A stretch of DNA of 64,000 nucleotides, taken from positions 62,001-126,000 of the forward strand of contig NZ_JBHTJH010000005.1 in assembly GCF_042675645.1 (NCBI RefSeq), read 5' to 3'. The position numbers and the translations under genes are program-made. The notes beneath the pieces are model-generated. The model saw only the letters and a list, made by a program, of their open reading frames with translations, was not told the DNA's origin and made no database searches. The stretch's first letter is position 1; the number at the start of each line of letters is the position of its first letter. This stretch comes from Sungkyunkwania multivorans (GTDB lineage Bacteria; Bacteroidota; Bacteroidia; Flavobacteriales; Flavobacteriaceae). This document shows positions 1 through 7,962 of this stretch, piece after piece.

Positions 1-999
1 GGCAGTTTGACCTTAAATTTGGCCATCAACTCGATAGATAGCCAATTCAACGACAGTTTTCCTAGAACCACCGATTCGCAAAGTATTATTGGAGATATCT
101 TCAATAAATATAATTTCGATGACACCTTCTATACGATCGTGGGACTTAACTATATTCAAAACAAGACCTTGTTCTTTGCGGGAGAGGAAGAAACGACGGC
201 CATAGACCCCTATCTCAATGTGGTGTATGTTTCTGAACTTGGGGTCAACCTGAACGCCGGTGCTAGATTGAACAACCACAGTGAGTATGGTACGAACTTT
301 ATTTATAACTTCAATCCGTCCTTTGCAATTAAAATAGGCGAGGGGTATGCCAAACTGTTCGGTTCTTATGCGACTTCGTTCATTGCACCCAATCTATCGC
401 AATTATATGGTGCCTTTGGTCCGAATCCAGATTTGGATCCAGAAACGAATGTAACGATTGAGGGAGGGGTCGAGTATCGTCCTTCGAAGAAAATGCGAGT
501 TAGTGGGTTGTATTTTAACCGGAAAGAGCAAGACGTCATCACTTTCACCACTATCGATTTTACGACATTTGAAGGTAAGTATCTCAATGCCGAAGATGAG
601 TTTACGGCAAAAGGAGTAGAGGTCGAACTATCATGGAAACCAAGCGAAACGTTGAGTTTCGATACGAATTATACGTTTACCGAGCGTACGAATGATGTGC
701 GCCTCAGATTACCAAAGCACAGGGTGAATGCGGTTGTGGGGTACAATATCAATAAGAATACCTTTACCTCGCTCAGCTATCAGTACTCCGGGAAGCGGAT
801 CGATACGGATTTTTCGACCTTTACCAATGTCGTATTGGATGCCTTTAATTTGTTTGACGTCTATTTAAGCCATCGATTAAATGACAGGTTCAAGTTTTTC
901 GCCAGCATCAACAATGTTCTAGATGAGGATTATTTGGAAGTTGTAGATTTTACCACGCGAGGTAGGAATGTACGATTGGGCTTTTCTCTATCGCTGTAG
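1..999 (+). CDS. TonB-dependent outer-membrane receptor, C-terminal part (BtuB-like), truncated by the window edge
   Basis: The reading frame is open from base 1, so the signal peptide, plug and first strands lie outside the window. What is visible, about 332 codons, is the C-terminal half of an outer-membrane beta-barrel: alternating amphipathic strands, a conserved barrel segment with LDPETNVTIEGGVEYR, and a terminal strand ending in VRLGFSLSL. The strand pattern with an RLPKHRVNAVVGY segment is typical of BtuB-like receptors, which import cobalamin, sideophores or other chelates using TonB energy. The substrate cannot be read from this half. A bidirectional terminator follows. Confidence 0.85.
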   Translation, partial: GSLTLNLAINSIDSQFNDSFPRTTDSQSIIGDIFNKYNFDDTFYTIVGLNYIQNKTLFFAGEEETTAIDPYLNVVYVSELGVNLNAGARLNNHSEYGTNFIYNFNPSFAIKIGEGYAKLFGSYATSFIAPNLSQLYGAFGPNPDLDPETNVTIEGGVEYRPSKKMRVSGLYFNRKEQDVITFTTIDFTTFEGKYLNAEDEFTAKGVEVELSWKPSETLSFDTNYTFTERTNDVRLRLPKHRVNAVVGYNINKNTFTSLSYQYSGKRIDTDFSTFTNVVLDAFNLFDVYLSHRLNDRFKFFASINNVLDEDYLEVVDFTTRGRNVRLGFSLSL

Positions 1000-1018
1000 T
1001 AGCTAAAACATGTTCATG

Positions 1019-1055
1019 AAAAAATGCCGTTTTCAAATGGAAAGCGGCATTTTTA
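1019..1055. terminator. Bidirectional intrinsic terminator between convergent genes
   Basis: A hairpin with AAAATGCCG pairing to CGGCATTTT is flanked by A and T runs. It lies between the convergent receptor gene and S41 peptidase gene and can serve both strands. Confidence 0.75.
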
Positions 1056-1075
1056 GCTAATATGGGATTGCCATA

Positions 1076-2620
1076 TTATTCTTCTATAGCAAGCAAATCA
1101 TTGATCGGTGGTAAATTTTTTCCATCAACCTGCATTCCTCCCCAGAAACGAATACCCTCTTTAGAATCATATATATTTCTGACATCAGGAACATCTTTGA
1201 TACTTCTTCGGGTCGTACCCGTTATTTGTGCAATGGCCTCTGCCAATAGTGGTTCGGTCTCGTCGCCGAGTATGCCCAGGTCGGTAAGATCCTCTGGAAG
1301 ATTCGTCTCTGGAGCGATGCCATCGGTATAATCAAAGAAACCGGCAGCATTTTCGATTCGTCCAACCAACGGTTGCATTCCATACGAATTGTTTGGATTG
1401 ATGTTCCCCACGCGTCCCGGATTGTACACAAGAGAGTTTCCTACATCATCGACCAAGGTGATCGAAAACTCGTTCTTACCTCTGGTTCTTGTGCCGATCT
1501 GTTTTACAGTAATATACGGATCTAGCCCGTTGATCAATGCTTCGCTGGCAGATGCCGAGCTACCAGTCGTTAAAATATAAACCTCGGAGAGCCCTAGACT
1601 GTTTATATCAGTTCCGTTGCTCAATTGGCTTGCAAAATTATTACTGATTTGATCTTCACTTAATTGCGGCTGAATTTTGCTGTTCCATCTTTCTTTAAGG
1701 AATAACTGGCCTGCATTTCCACCAGTGATCATGCTCGCAAGGGCCGTAGCGGTATTTACAGAGCCACCTGGATTATATCTAAGGTCGATGACAAGATCGG
1801 TGATAGCCGGATTTTGGAACGTAGCGAAAGCGTTGTTCAATTCGGTATTAAATGCACTGGTAAAGCCATTGTACATCAGATAGCCTATCCTTTTACCCCC
1901 AGTTTCTATGGTCTTGGTAATAAAGACTGGATTTTCTGTATAGGCAGCTTTGGTCAATGCCACATCTACATTATTCAATTCCAAGGCAGAGCTTAAGACG
2001 CCACTGGACGTAAATCCACTGGCATTGGCGATACTGGCCATATTCAAGGTATAACTGTCATTGCTGCCGAATAGTAAACTAGAAAAGTTATCAACTGTTA
2101 TCTGAGTGCCATTCACTCCTAAAAAGAAATCGCCACGCTGTATGTTTTTGGTGCTCGCATCAGAGTTGGGAAGAATATAACGGACATATCCAAATACGTC
2201 GTTATTATCTTGAAAGCGTATCAATCCAAATTCGACACCGTTGGTCCTAAATTCTCCTGTGGAAAGACTGATGAGTTCATTGTAATCATCGGTTATAAAA
2301 CTAAAACGGTCTTCAGCTGCACTGCTGCCAACGATCACTTCGTGCTGATAGCAGAGGTTGTAAAATTGCTCTTCAGGAGAATTCCAACTTCGTAGAAATT
2401 CCGTATATTCTTGATTGGTGGTAAAGCGATCATCTGCCAAGTCTGGAACGATATCTTGCCAAAAGTAAAAAAGGTTAAGGCCTTTCCAAATAAAGTCTTC
2501 CTCAACAAGTTCGCCAGAGGCCTGAGTGATACTATCGTCGCGATCCGAACAACCCAAGGCGGTTGCTATGACAACTATAGTGGCCATCAGCCAACAGTTG
2601 GATATAAATTTCTTCATCAT
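1076..2620 (-). CDS. S41-family (tail-specific) serine peptidase, lipoprotein
   Basis: The 514-residue protein starts with a lipoprotein signal: charged MMKK, a hydrophobic stretch, then lipobox ALGC with Cys24 as lipid site. A PDZ-like segment in the middle (about 150-215) contains GYVRY and GDFFLGVNGTQI. The S41 core follows: DLRYNPGGSVNTATALAS at about 280-297, the nucleophile motif TGSSASASE near 350-360, and the lysine motif GTRTRGKNEF near 380. These are the Ser/Lys dyad positions of C-terminal processing peptidases. It is probably anchored in the cell envelope and cleaves exported proteins; the substrate is unknown. It is divergent from the ECF sigma factor gene, which may link it to envelope stress, but that is inference. 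Confidence 0.9.
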   Translation of the reverse strand: MMKKFISNCWLMATIVVIATALGCSDRDDSITQASGELVEEDFIWKGLNLFYFWQDIVPDLADDRFTTNQEYTEFLRSWNSPEEQFYNLCYQHEVIVGSSAAEDRFSFITDDYNELISLSTGEFRTNGVEFGLIRFQDNNDVFGYVRYILPNSDASTKNIQRGDFFLGVNGTQITVDNFSSLLFGSNDSYTLNMASIANASGFTSSGVLSSALELNNVDVALTKAAYTENPVFITKTIETGGKRIGYLMYNGFTSAFNTELNNAFATFQNPAITDLVIDLRYNPGGSVNTATALASMITGGNAGQLFLKERWNSKIQPQLSEDQISNNFASQLSNGTDINSLGLSEVYILTTGSSASASEALINGLDPYITVKQIGTRTRGKNEFSITLVDDVGNSLVYNPGRVGNINPNNSYGMQPLVGRIENAAGFFDYTDGIAPETNLPEDLTDLGILGDETEPLLAEAIAQITGTTRRSIKDVPDVRNIYDSKEGIRFWGGMQVDGKNLPPINDLLAIEE

Positions 2621-2782
2621 TGCTATATTTGATTATTGAGTTTAGTAGTAAGAACAGCTATTTTACTTACGTTATTGCAAGATAGAAAATAAAAATTTCA
2701 TTCCGATGTTACAAAATCGATCCTTTCTCGTCTTCCTATTGTAATGCGATCATAAGATGGTATTGCAAGCTAACCAAACAAA

Positions 2783-3292
2783 ATGCAACAGTCTGATTTT
2801 TTAAATATTGTAATGCCTTTTAAAGATAAGGTATATAGATTGGCAAAGCGATTGCTGGTCTCTAATGAAGAGGCCGAAGATGCCACCCAAGAGGTGCTGT
2901 TGAAATTATGGGATAAGAATGAGCAAATGTCGAAATATAAGAATGTGGAGGCCTTTGCGATGACGATGACCAAGAACTTCTGTTTGGACAAGTTAAAGTC
3001 GAAACAGGCGAGTAATTTGAAGTTGGTGCACAGCAATTATAAGGATGAGAATGTATCCCTTCAAAAGCAAGTGGAATTGAATGACAGCTTGGATTGGATG
3101 CAACGGATCATGGAAACCTTGCCAGAGCAACAACGAATGGTCATTCAACTAAGAGATGTAGAACAATACGATTTCGATGAGATCGCCGAAATGTTAGAAA
3201 TGAAACCCACCGCAGTGAGGGTAGCACTATCGAGGGCTAGAAAAGCTGTAAGAGAAGAATTGATAAAAAAACACAACTATGGAGTTAGTTAA
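2783..3292 (+). CDS. ECF-type RNA polymerase sigma-70 factor
   Basis: This 169-residue protein has the two-domain layout of extracytoplasmic-function sigma factors. Region 2 covers about residues 10-75 (motif EEAEDATQEVLLKLW, binds core polymerase and the -10 region). Region 4 covers about 105-165, with LPEQQRMVIQLRDVEQYDFDEIA and a helix-turn-helix ending VRVALSRARKAVRE. The gene overlaps its downstream neighbour by 14 bp, the usual arrangement for a sigma/anti-sigma pair. I see no standard housekeeping promoter directly in front, so it may be autoregulated. Confidence 0.93.
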   Translation: MQQSDFLNIVMPFKDKVYRLAKRLLVSNEEAEDATQEVLLKLWDKNEQMSKYKNVEAFAMTMTKNFCLDKLKSKQASNLKLVHSNYKDENVSLQKQVELNDSLDWMQRIMETLPEQQRMVIQLRDVEQYDFDEIAEMLEMKPTAVRVALSRARKAVREELIKKHNYGVS

Positions 3293-3800
3293 CATAGAAA
3301 AATTATTGGAAAAATACTTTGAGGCGGCCACGACGGCAGCCGAGGAACAAAAGCTACGACAGTATTTTGTAAATGGGGATGTGGCGCCGCATCTCGCACA
3401 GTACGCACCGATGTTCCAGTATTTTTCTGCCGCCAAGCAAGAGCGTTACACCAAGACCGTTCCATTAACCCCTAAGCGAAAGAGCAAGTATCTAAAATGG
3501 ATTTCGGTAGCAGCAGTGGCCGTTTTAATGGTTGGCACCTATTTTGGGATTGGTGGGCCTTTAGACCCAGAACCTACACCAGAAGAATTGGCACAGGCCA
3601 AAATGGTCTTGGCCATGTTCTCTGAAAACTTTAACAAGGCGACAGACCAGGCGACACAGCAAGTCTCCTATCTCAACGCCTTAAATGAAGGGACTGCTTC
3701 GATCTCACAATTGGAAAAGTTCAATCAGGGAACACAGCACATCAATCATATCGACGAGTTTAAAGAAACAACAAACAAATTTTTATACAACAAACAGTAA
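3279..3800 (+). CDS. Putative anti-sigma factor, single-pass membrane protein
   Basis: The 173-residue protein starts 14 bp inside the sigma gene. An acidic helical N-terminal part with LEKYFEAATTAAEEQKLRQYF resembles the short sigma-binding region of Bacteroidota anti-sigma factors. One transmembrane segment (about residues 70-88, WISVAAVAVLMVGTYFGIG) follows a basic KRKSKYLK stretch, so the N-terminus should be cytoplasmic. The periplasmic tail is short, polar and rich in Gln and Thr and has no FecR domain. The function is inferred from gene order and topology rather than from a strong family match. Confidence 0.7.
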   Translation: MELVNIEKLLEKYFEAATTAAEEQKLRQYFVNGDVAPHLAQYAPMFQYFSAAKQERYTKTVPLTPKRKSKYLKWISVAAVAVLMVGTYFGIGGPLDPEPTPEELAQAKMVLAMFSENFNKATDQATQQVSYLNALNEGTASISQLEKFNQGTQHINHIDEFKETTNKFLYNKQ

Positions 3801-3908
3801 ATTTTAATTGATATCATGAAATGAGCCACATAAAGGGTCATAAAACAGAAAGAAGATCTAGTGGCGAATTCCATTTTACCTATGTCTAACAATTAATTAA
3901 TAGAAAAA

Positions 3909-4460
3909 ATGAAAAAGATAGTTTTAACTATAGCAATAGCAGTTTTGCCTTTGATAGGCTTCGGACAGTCCATCTTTGATAAGTATGAGAACAATCCAGA
4001 TGTAGGATTCGTATCGGTAAGCCCTAAGATGTTTAGGATGTTGGGAGACCTAAGTGAAGGATCTAACGACCCTGAAGCAAAAGAGTTTGCAACCCTAGTC
4101 AACAGTATCACCAATTTTAAAGTGATCACTACAGAAGACAAAAAGATCGCTGGTGATATAGGTAGTTGGGTTACCAAGCACCTTAAGAATTCTGACCTAG
4201 AGGAACTGATGCGAGTACGTGAAGGTGGCTCTAACGTAAAGTTCTATGTAAAGGAAGGAAAGGACGAGAACCATGTGAAAGAATTGTTGATGTATGTTAC
4301 CGGGATCGAGGATGTGAACGTCAACGGCAAGAAGATTGAAACAGTATTGCTTTCACTTACAGGAGACATCGACCTGAGACAGGTGGGAAAGCTTACCGAC
4401 CAGATGGATCTCCCAGGTGGAAAGAACCTAAAAAAGGCTGGTGAGAAGAACAAGAGTTAA
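3909..4460 (+). CDS. DUF4252 exported protein
   Basis: This 183-residue protein has a cleavable signal peptide (MKKIVLTIAIAVLPLIGFGQ). The rest matches the pattern of DUF4252 proteins of Bacteroidota: GFVSVSPKMFRML, then alternating short helices and strands with ELMRVREGG and a VKELLMYVTG segment. The molecular role of DUF4252 is unknown. It lies 108 bp after the anti-sigma-like gene and is followed by a second DUF4252 gene, so the pair is a likely target of the ECF sigma factor. The C-terminus is unusually basic, ending in a Lys-rich GKNLKKAGEKNKS tail. Confidence 0.8.
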   Translation: MKKIVLTIAIAVLPLIGFGQSIFDKYENNPDVGFVSVSPKMFRMLGDLSEGSNDPEAKEFATLVNSITNFKVITTEDKKIAGDIGSWVTKHLKNSDLEELMRVREGGSNVKFYVKEGKDENHVKELLMYVTGIEDVNVNGKKIETVLLSLTGDIDLRQVGKLTDQMDLPGGKNLKKAGEKNKS

Positions 4461-4487
4461 GGATTACAAATAGCCTAACATACTAGC

Positions 4488-4509
4488 GCCTAGGGTTCAA
4501 GCCCTAGGC
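4488..4509. repeat. REP-like hairpin, CCTAGG family, copy 1
   Basis: Perfect 8-bp arms GCCTAGGG and CCCTAGGC enclose the loop TTCAAG. There is no T run after it, so it is not a standard terminator. A related hairpin (CCTAGG arms, GTTGAAAA loop) lies at 54318-54337. This suggests a dispersed intergenic repeat family. Confidence 0.6.
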
Positions 4510-4572
4510 AATAGTTATAATTGCAGTCAATACCATCACCATCAACAAAAAACGAACAAAACCGATCATAAG

Positions 4573-5118
4573 ATGAATACTCTAGTAAAAATAGTTGTAA
4601 GTACACTCATAATTTTGGTATTAGGGAGTTGTAGCAGCGAACAAAGCCTTCAGCAATATTATGTACAAGGAACCGAGGACCCCAATTTTTTAGTGGTCGA
4701 TATTCCGGCTTCCATGCTCAATCTTTCAGAATCTGAATTGAGCACAGATCAAAAGGAAGCATATCAGTCACTCGGTAAACTCAATATTTTGGCCTATCGT
4801 CTAGACCCAGCGAAAAGATCGCAGTATGAAGCAGAGAAGATCAAGGTGAACGAGATCCTTAAGAACGAGAAATATGAAGAGCTGATGCGTTTTAGCAGTG
4901 GAGAGGCAAGAGGGGTTGTAAAGTTTATCGGAGATGATGAAAGTATCGACGAATTGATCCTCTTTGGAAGTTATAAGGATATGGGTTTTGCTGTGGTACG
5001 AGTGTTGGGAGACGAGATGAAGCCCGAGAACATGATGCAGCTGGTCAAAGCCGTGGAAAGCTCACAAATTAATACCGATGGTTTCGGTCAACTAAAAGAT
5101 TTTTTCGAGTCGAAATAG
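4573..5118 (+). CDS. DUF4252 lipoprotein
   Basis: This 181-residue protein has a lipoprotein signal with lipobox LGSC (Cys20). Its body shares the layout of the preceding DUF4252 protein: FLVVDIPASMLNLSES, then KYEELMRFSSGEARGVVKFIG and a DELILFGSYKDMGFAVVRVLGD segment. The two are likely ancient paralogues that differ in anchoring, one soluble and one lipidated. The function is unknown. The gene ends just before a strong terminator, so it probably closes the sigma-factor operon. Confidence 0.8.
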   Translation: MNTLVKIVVSTLIILVLGSCSSEQSLQQYYVQGTEDPNFLVVDIPASMLNLSESELSTDQKEAYQSLGKLNILAYRLDPAKRSQYEAEKIKVNEILKNEKYEELMRFSSGEARGVVKFIGDDESIDELILFGSYKDMGFAVVRVLGDEMKPENMMQLVKAVESSQINTDGFGQLKDFFESK

Positions 5119-5206
5119 GACACGACTTGGTTTTATTGTTAATGAGAAGGATTTAATAGGCCAGACCTAAATCTTTTAATTTTCATTCCTGCTGAAGTAG
5201 GAACCT

Positions 5207-5237
5207 AAAAACACCGTTGCCGCGGTGTTTTTTTTAT
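5207..5237 (+). terminator. Intrinsic terminator of the sigma/DUF4252 operon
   Basis: AACACCG pairs with CGGTGTT across a short loop, followed by a run of eight or more T on the plus strand. It lies about 90 bp after the DUF4252 lipoprotein gene. Confidence 0.75.
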
Positions 5238-5276
5238 TCCGACCCGTTCATTGCGGATAGCAAGATGGCCTCTTAA

Positions 5277-5316
5277 ACAAAAAAACCCGCTTCACATATG
5301 GAAGCGGGTTTTTTAA
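5277..5316. terminator. Bidirectional terminator, mainly for the OmpA-family gene
   Basis: AACCCGCTTC pairs with GAAGCGGGTT, with A runs before and T runs after. It lies 20 bp beyond the stop codon of the minus-strand OmpA-family gene. Confidence 0.8.
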
Positions 5317-5335
5317 GATAAAAACTTATCGATCT

Positions 5336-6199
5336 TTATTTGCCTCCAGCAGAAGCTTGCTTCATGCCTTCCTCGATCATATTGTAGAATTGGTCCAATT
5401 TAGGTAGGACAACGATGCGTGTTCTTCGGTTTCTGGCTCTGTCAGCAGCAGAATCGTTCTCTGTCACTGGCACATAGTAACTTCTACCTGCAGCCGTCAT
5501 ACGTTCTGGCGCTACACCAAAATCGTTTTGCAAGGTGCGAACCACGGCTGTCGCTCTTAAAACACTCAAATCCCAGTTATCCTTGATGCCTGCTCTTTTA
5601 ATTGGCACATCGTCAGTATGGCCTTCGACCATAAACTCGAAATCAGGCTTGTTGTTTACTACTTTTGCTACTTTCCCAAGAACTTCTTTAGCTCTGTCGG
5701 TGATCGTGTAGCTACCACTCTTAAATAATAATTTGTCAGAGATGGATACAAAGACGACGCCCTTTTCAACATTTACCTGAATATCATCATCGGCAAGGTT
5801 GCCTAAAACTCCTTTTAAACTGGTGACAAGTGCCAATGTTACAGAGTCTTTTCTAGACATGGCATCTTGCAAACGTTGAATACGCAAGTCTTTTTCTTTA
5901 AGGCTTTCCAATGACTTCTCTAAGTTGGTGGCACCTTTGGATGTCAAGGTCGTAAGGTCGCCAATTTGTTTTATGAGGTCACCATTGGTTCGGTTCAATG
6001 CTGTAACTTGACTTTCAAGACCTTGTGCTTTTGCGGTAAGTCCTGCTTTTTCCTCAAGACATAGGTTGAGCTTCATGCTAGCCGCATTTAAAAGGTCTTC
6101 GGTTTCTTGTTGTTTGGCCTGTAGCGCTTCCATTTCTTTTTTAGAGGCACAAGAGGCCAATATTAGTATTGAAGCGCTTAGTAGGATCAGTTTCTTCAT
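5336..6199 (-). CDS. OmpA-family lipoprotein, peptidoglycan-binding
   Basis: The 287-residue protein begins with a lipoprotein signal ending ASCASKKE (lipid Cys at about residue 17). Residues 20-120 form a long coiled-coil-like helix rich in Leu, Lys and Gln. The C-terminal OmpA/MotB domain (about 145-265) carries the motifs FMVEGHTDDVPI and RRTRIVVLPK, which bind diaminopimelate in peptidoglycan. It probably links the outer membrane to the wall. A -7 promoter element lies 39 bp upstream of the start, and a terminator follows, so it is likely a single-gene unit. Confidence 0.9.
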   Translation of the reverse strand: MKKLILLSASILILASCASKKEMEALQAKQQETEDLLNAASMKLNLCLEEKAGLTAKAQGLESQVTALNRTNGDLIKQIGDLTTLTSKGATNLEKSLESLKEKDLRIQRLQDAMSRKDSVTLALVTSLKGVLGNLADDDIQVNVEKGVVFVSISDKLLFKSGSYTITDRAKEVLGKVAKVVNNKPDFEFMVEGHTDDVPIKRAGIKDNWDLSVLRATAVVRTLQNDFGVAPERMTAAGRSYYVPVTENDSAADRARNRRTRIVVLPKLDQFYNMIEEGMKQASAGGK

Positions 6200-6237
6200 G
6201 ATTACTAAAATTTAGTTTCTTTTTATTGTTAGTTTCC

Positions 6238-6245
6238 CAAATGTA
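6238..6245 (-). promoter_or_regulatory. -7 promoter element for the OmpA-family gene
   Basis: On the minus strand this reads TACATTTG, a full match to the Bacteroidota TAnnTTTG element, placed for a leader of about 35 bases. No clear -33 TTG is seen. A 13-bp palindrome (CTCGAT-A-ATCGAG, 6288-6300) lies about 45 bp farther upstream and could be an operator. Confidence 0.5.
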
Positions 6246-6377
6246 TTAAAAAACTTTAGGCTTGACCGTAGGTTAACATATTTTTTACTCGATAATCGAG
6301 ATTTAAAAGTTCCAAGGCTTACCCCGAAATCAAAATGGTTTTTCAATAAATGCTTTATGGCCTTGCCGCGAGATATT

Positions 6378-7376
6378 TTACGAAAGTTCAGAAAACTTTT
6401 CCTTTCTATGTACGAAGTATGACCATACCACAGATGTGGTACCTTGATATTTTGTGAATTTCTTAGCATTTCCACGTTTTTTAAAGGTCCTTCGAAAATT
6501 CCAGTAAAAGCTGAAATGAGCTTTCAGAACAGCATAGAAATGCGAAAATTTAAATTGAAATACAAATCGCGCCGCCGCAATACCATCCAAGAGCAATCGG
6601 ATCAAGACCAGCTTCAGTACCGTACGTTTAGGTAGGTTCTTAGTAATGGAGTAAAGCGAGTTTCTAAAGTTGAGGAACGTTTTGAGAGGATTCATGTTAC
6701 TCATGGTGGCGCCACCAACATGATACACATGTGAGTGACCAACATACTGTACGTTATAGCCGAGGTTATGTGCTCTCCAACAAAAATCGATCTCTTCTTG
6801 ATGTGCAAAATAATCTTCATCAAATCCCCCAAGCGCTTCAAAAACTGCACGTCTTACGAACATGCAGGCGCCCGTGGCCCAGAAGATGTCGATGATATCA
6901 TCGTACTGCTTTTCATCCTCTTCAATGGACTGGAAGATCCTGCCGCGACAGTAGGGATAGCCCAATTTGTCTATAAAACCTCCAGCAGCTCCAGCATATT
7001 CAAAACGTTGCCGGTCCTTATAATCCAATATCTTCGGTTGAATGATCGCTGTATTCGGGGAGGCTTCAAATTGCGATAGCACCGGACCTAACCAACCTTT
7101 GGTAACTTCTACATCAGAGTTGAGCAAACAATAGATATCGGCATCCACATATTTCAGTGCATCATTATAGCCCTTCGCAAAACCTCCGTTTTCCTTATTT
7201 TCAATGACCTTCACCTTTGGAAACGTGGCTCGTACAAAGGCAACCGAATCATCGGTAGAGCCATTGTCAGCGACATAGATGTCAGCTTCATCAGAGTATT
7301 GTATGACCGAAGGGAGGAACTCTGCCAAGAGTCCCTTTCCGTTCCAATTGAGTATGACGATGGCTAGTTTGGTCAT
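6378..7376 (-). CDS. Family 2 glycosyltransferase
   Basis: The 332-residue protein has the GT2 (GT-A fold) pattern: IVILNWNG at the start, VADNGSTDDS near residue 37, the metal-binding region YCLLNSDVEV near 92 (a relaxed DxD), an acceptor motif FDEDYFAHQEEIDFCWR near 195, and a C-terminal hydrophobic region. The subfamily resembles rhamnosyl- or GlcNAc-transferases that build surface polysaccharide from nucleotide sugars at the inner face of the membrane. It stands alone rather than inside a polysaccharide cluster, and the exact sugar cannot be read from the sequence. Confidence 0.88.
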   Translation of the reverse strand: MTKLAIVILNWNGKGLLAEFLPSVIQYSDEADIYVADNGSTDDSVAFVRATFPKVKVIENKENGGFAKGYNDALKYVDADIYCLLNSDVEVTKGWLGPVLSQFEASPNTAIIQPKILDYKDRQRFEYAGAAGGFIDKLGYPYCRGRIFQSIEEDEKQYDDIIDIFWATGACMFVRRAVFEALGGFDEDYFAHQEEIDFCWRAHNLGYNVQYVGHSHVYHVGGATMSNMNPLKTFLNFRNSLYSITKNLPKRTVLKLVLIRLLLDGIAAARFVFQFKFSHFYAVLKAHFSFYWNFRRTFKKRGNAKKFTKYQGTTSVVWSYFVHRKEKFSELS

Positions 7377-7410
7377 CAGACGTTCAGGCGTTCATTGAAT
7401 CGTGTGCAAA

Positions 7411-7857
7411 TTAACGGATATAAGATGGAATATCTCGTAAGAAGATATATTTTTCTGATTCATAGTCCAACTGGCAATAATAATGGTCTAGACCATTGGT
7501 GACCATGAGGTAATCCCCGTCCAGCGCAAGATTGTATCGCGCTATTTGATCAAATGTATGCTGATCGACCGATACGTTAGGAGATTTACATTCTACGATC
7601 AAATGAATGCTACCGTCTTTATTGAAAACTACGATATCATATCTTTTCAGTAATCCGTTAATAGTGAGCGACTTTTCTACATTGATATGGGAGGCAGGAT
7701 ATTTTTTTTCATTTATAAGAAATTGAACTACATGTTGTCGTACCCATTCTTCGGGTTGAAGAACTATGAATTTTTTCCGGATCGGGTCGAAAATATAGAA
7801 GGTATTTTCGCTATTTTTGATTCGAAAGTTATAGTTGGGGAAGTTCAATTTTATCAT
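7411..7857 (-). CDS. Orphan HsdR N-terminal-domain protein (PD-(D/E)XK nuclease fold)
   Basis: This 148-residue protein consists only of the type I restriction HsdR N-terminal domain. The nuclease-fold residues are visible: acidic RYDIVVFNKDG near residue 75, then HLIVECKSP near 90, giving the D...ExK pattern. There is no helicase or translocase part and no hsdM or hsdS nearby. Single-domain proteins of this kind are widespread in Bacteroidota, often annotated as restriction enzyme, with no proven role. It is divergent from holA, which hints at housekeeping DNA maintenance rather than restriction. Confidence 0.8.
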   Translation of the reverse strand: MIKLNFPNYNFRIKNSENTFYIFDPIRKKFIVLQPEEWVRQHVVQFLINEKKYPASHINVEKSLTINGLLKRYDIVVFNKDGSIHLIVECKSPNVSVDQHTFDQIARYNLALDGDYLMVTNGLDHYYCQLDYESEKYIFLRDIPSYIR

Positions 7858-7962
7858 GGCTCAAATTAACGACTTCCCTTATGAAATCACAAATATGCCT
7901 TACTGCAAGTAAGTAAGTAAGGGATGTTTTGATTTTAGATATTCACTACAAATAGCATCTCT

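Noticed and set aside
6212..6475. 87-residue minus-strand open frame in the 5.3-7.4 kb region
   Set aside because: It overlaps the end of the GT2 gene in another frame, is basic and low-complexity, and has no family pattern.
7411..7857. A restriction-modification system at the HsdR-N protein
   Set aside because: Only the nuclease-fold domain is present, with no helicase, methylase or specificity genes within the window.
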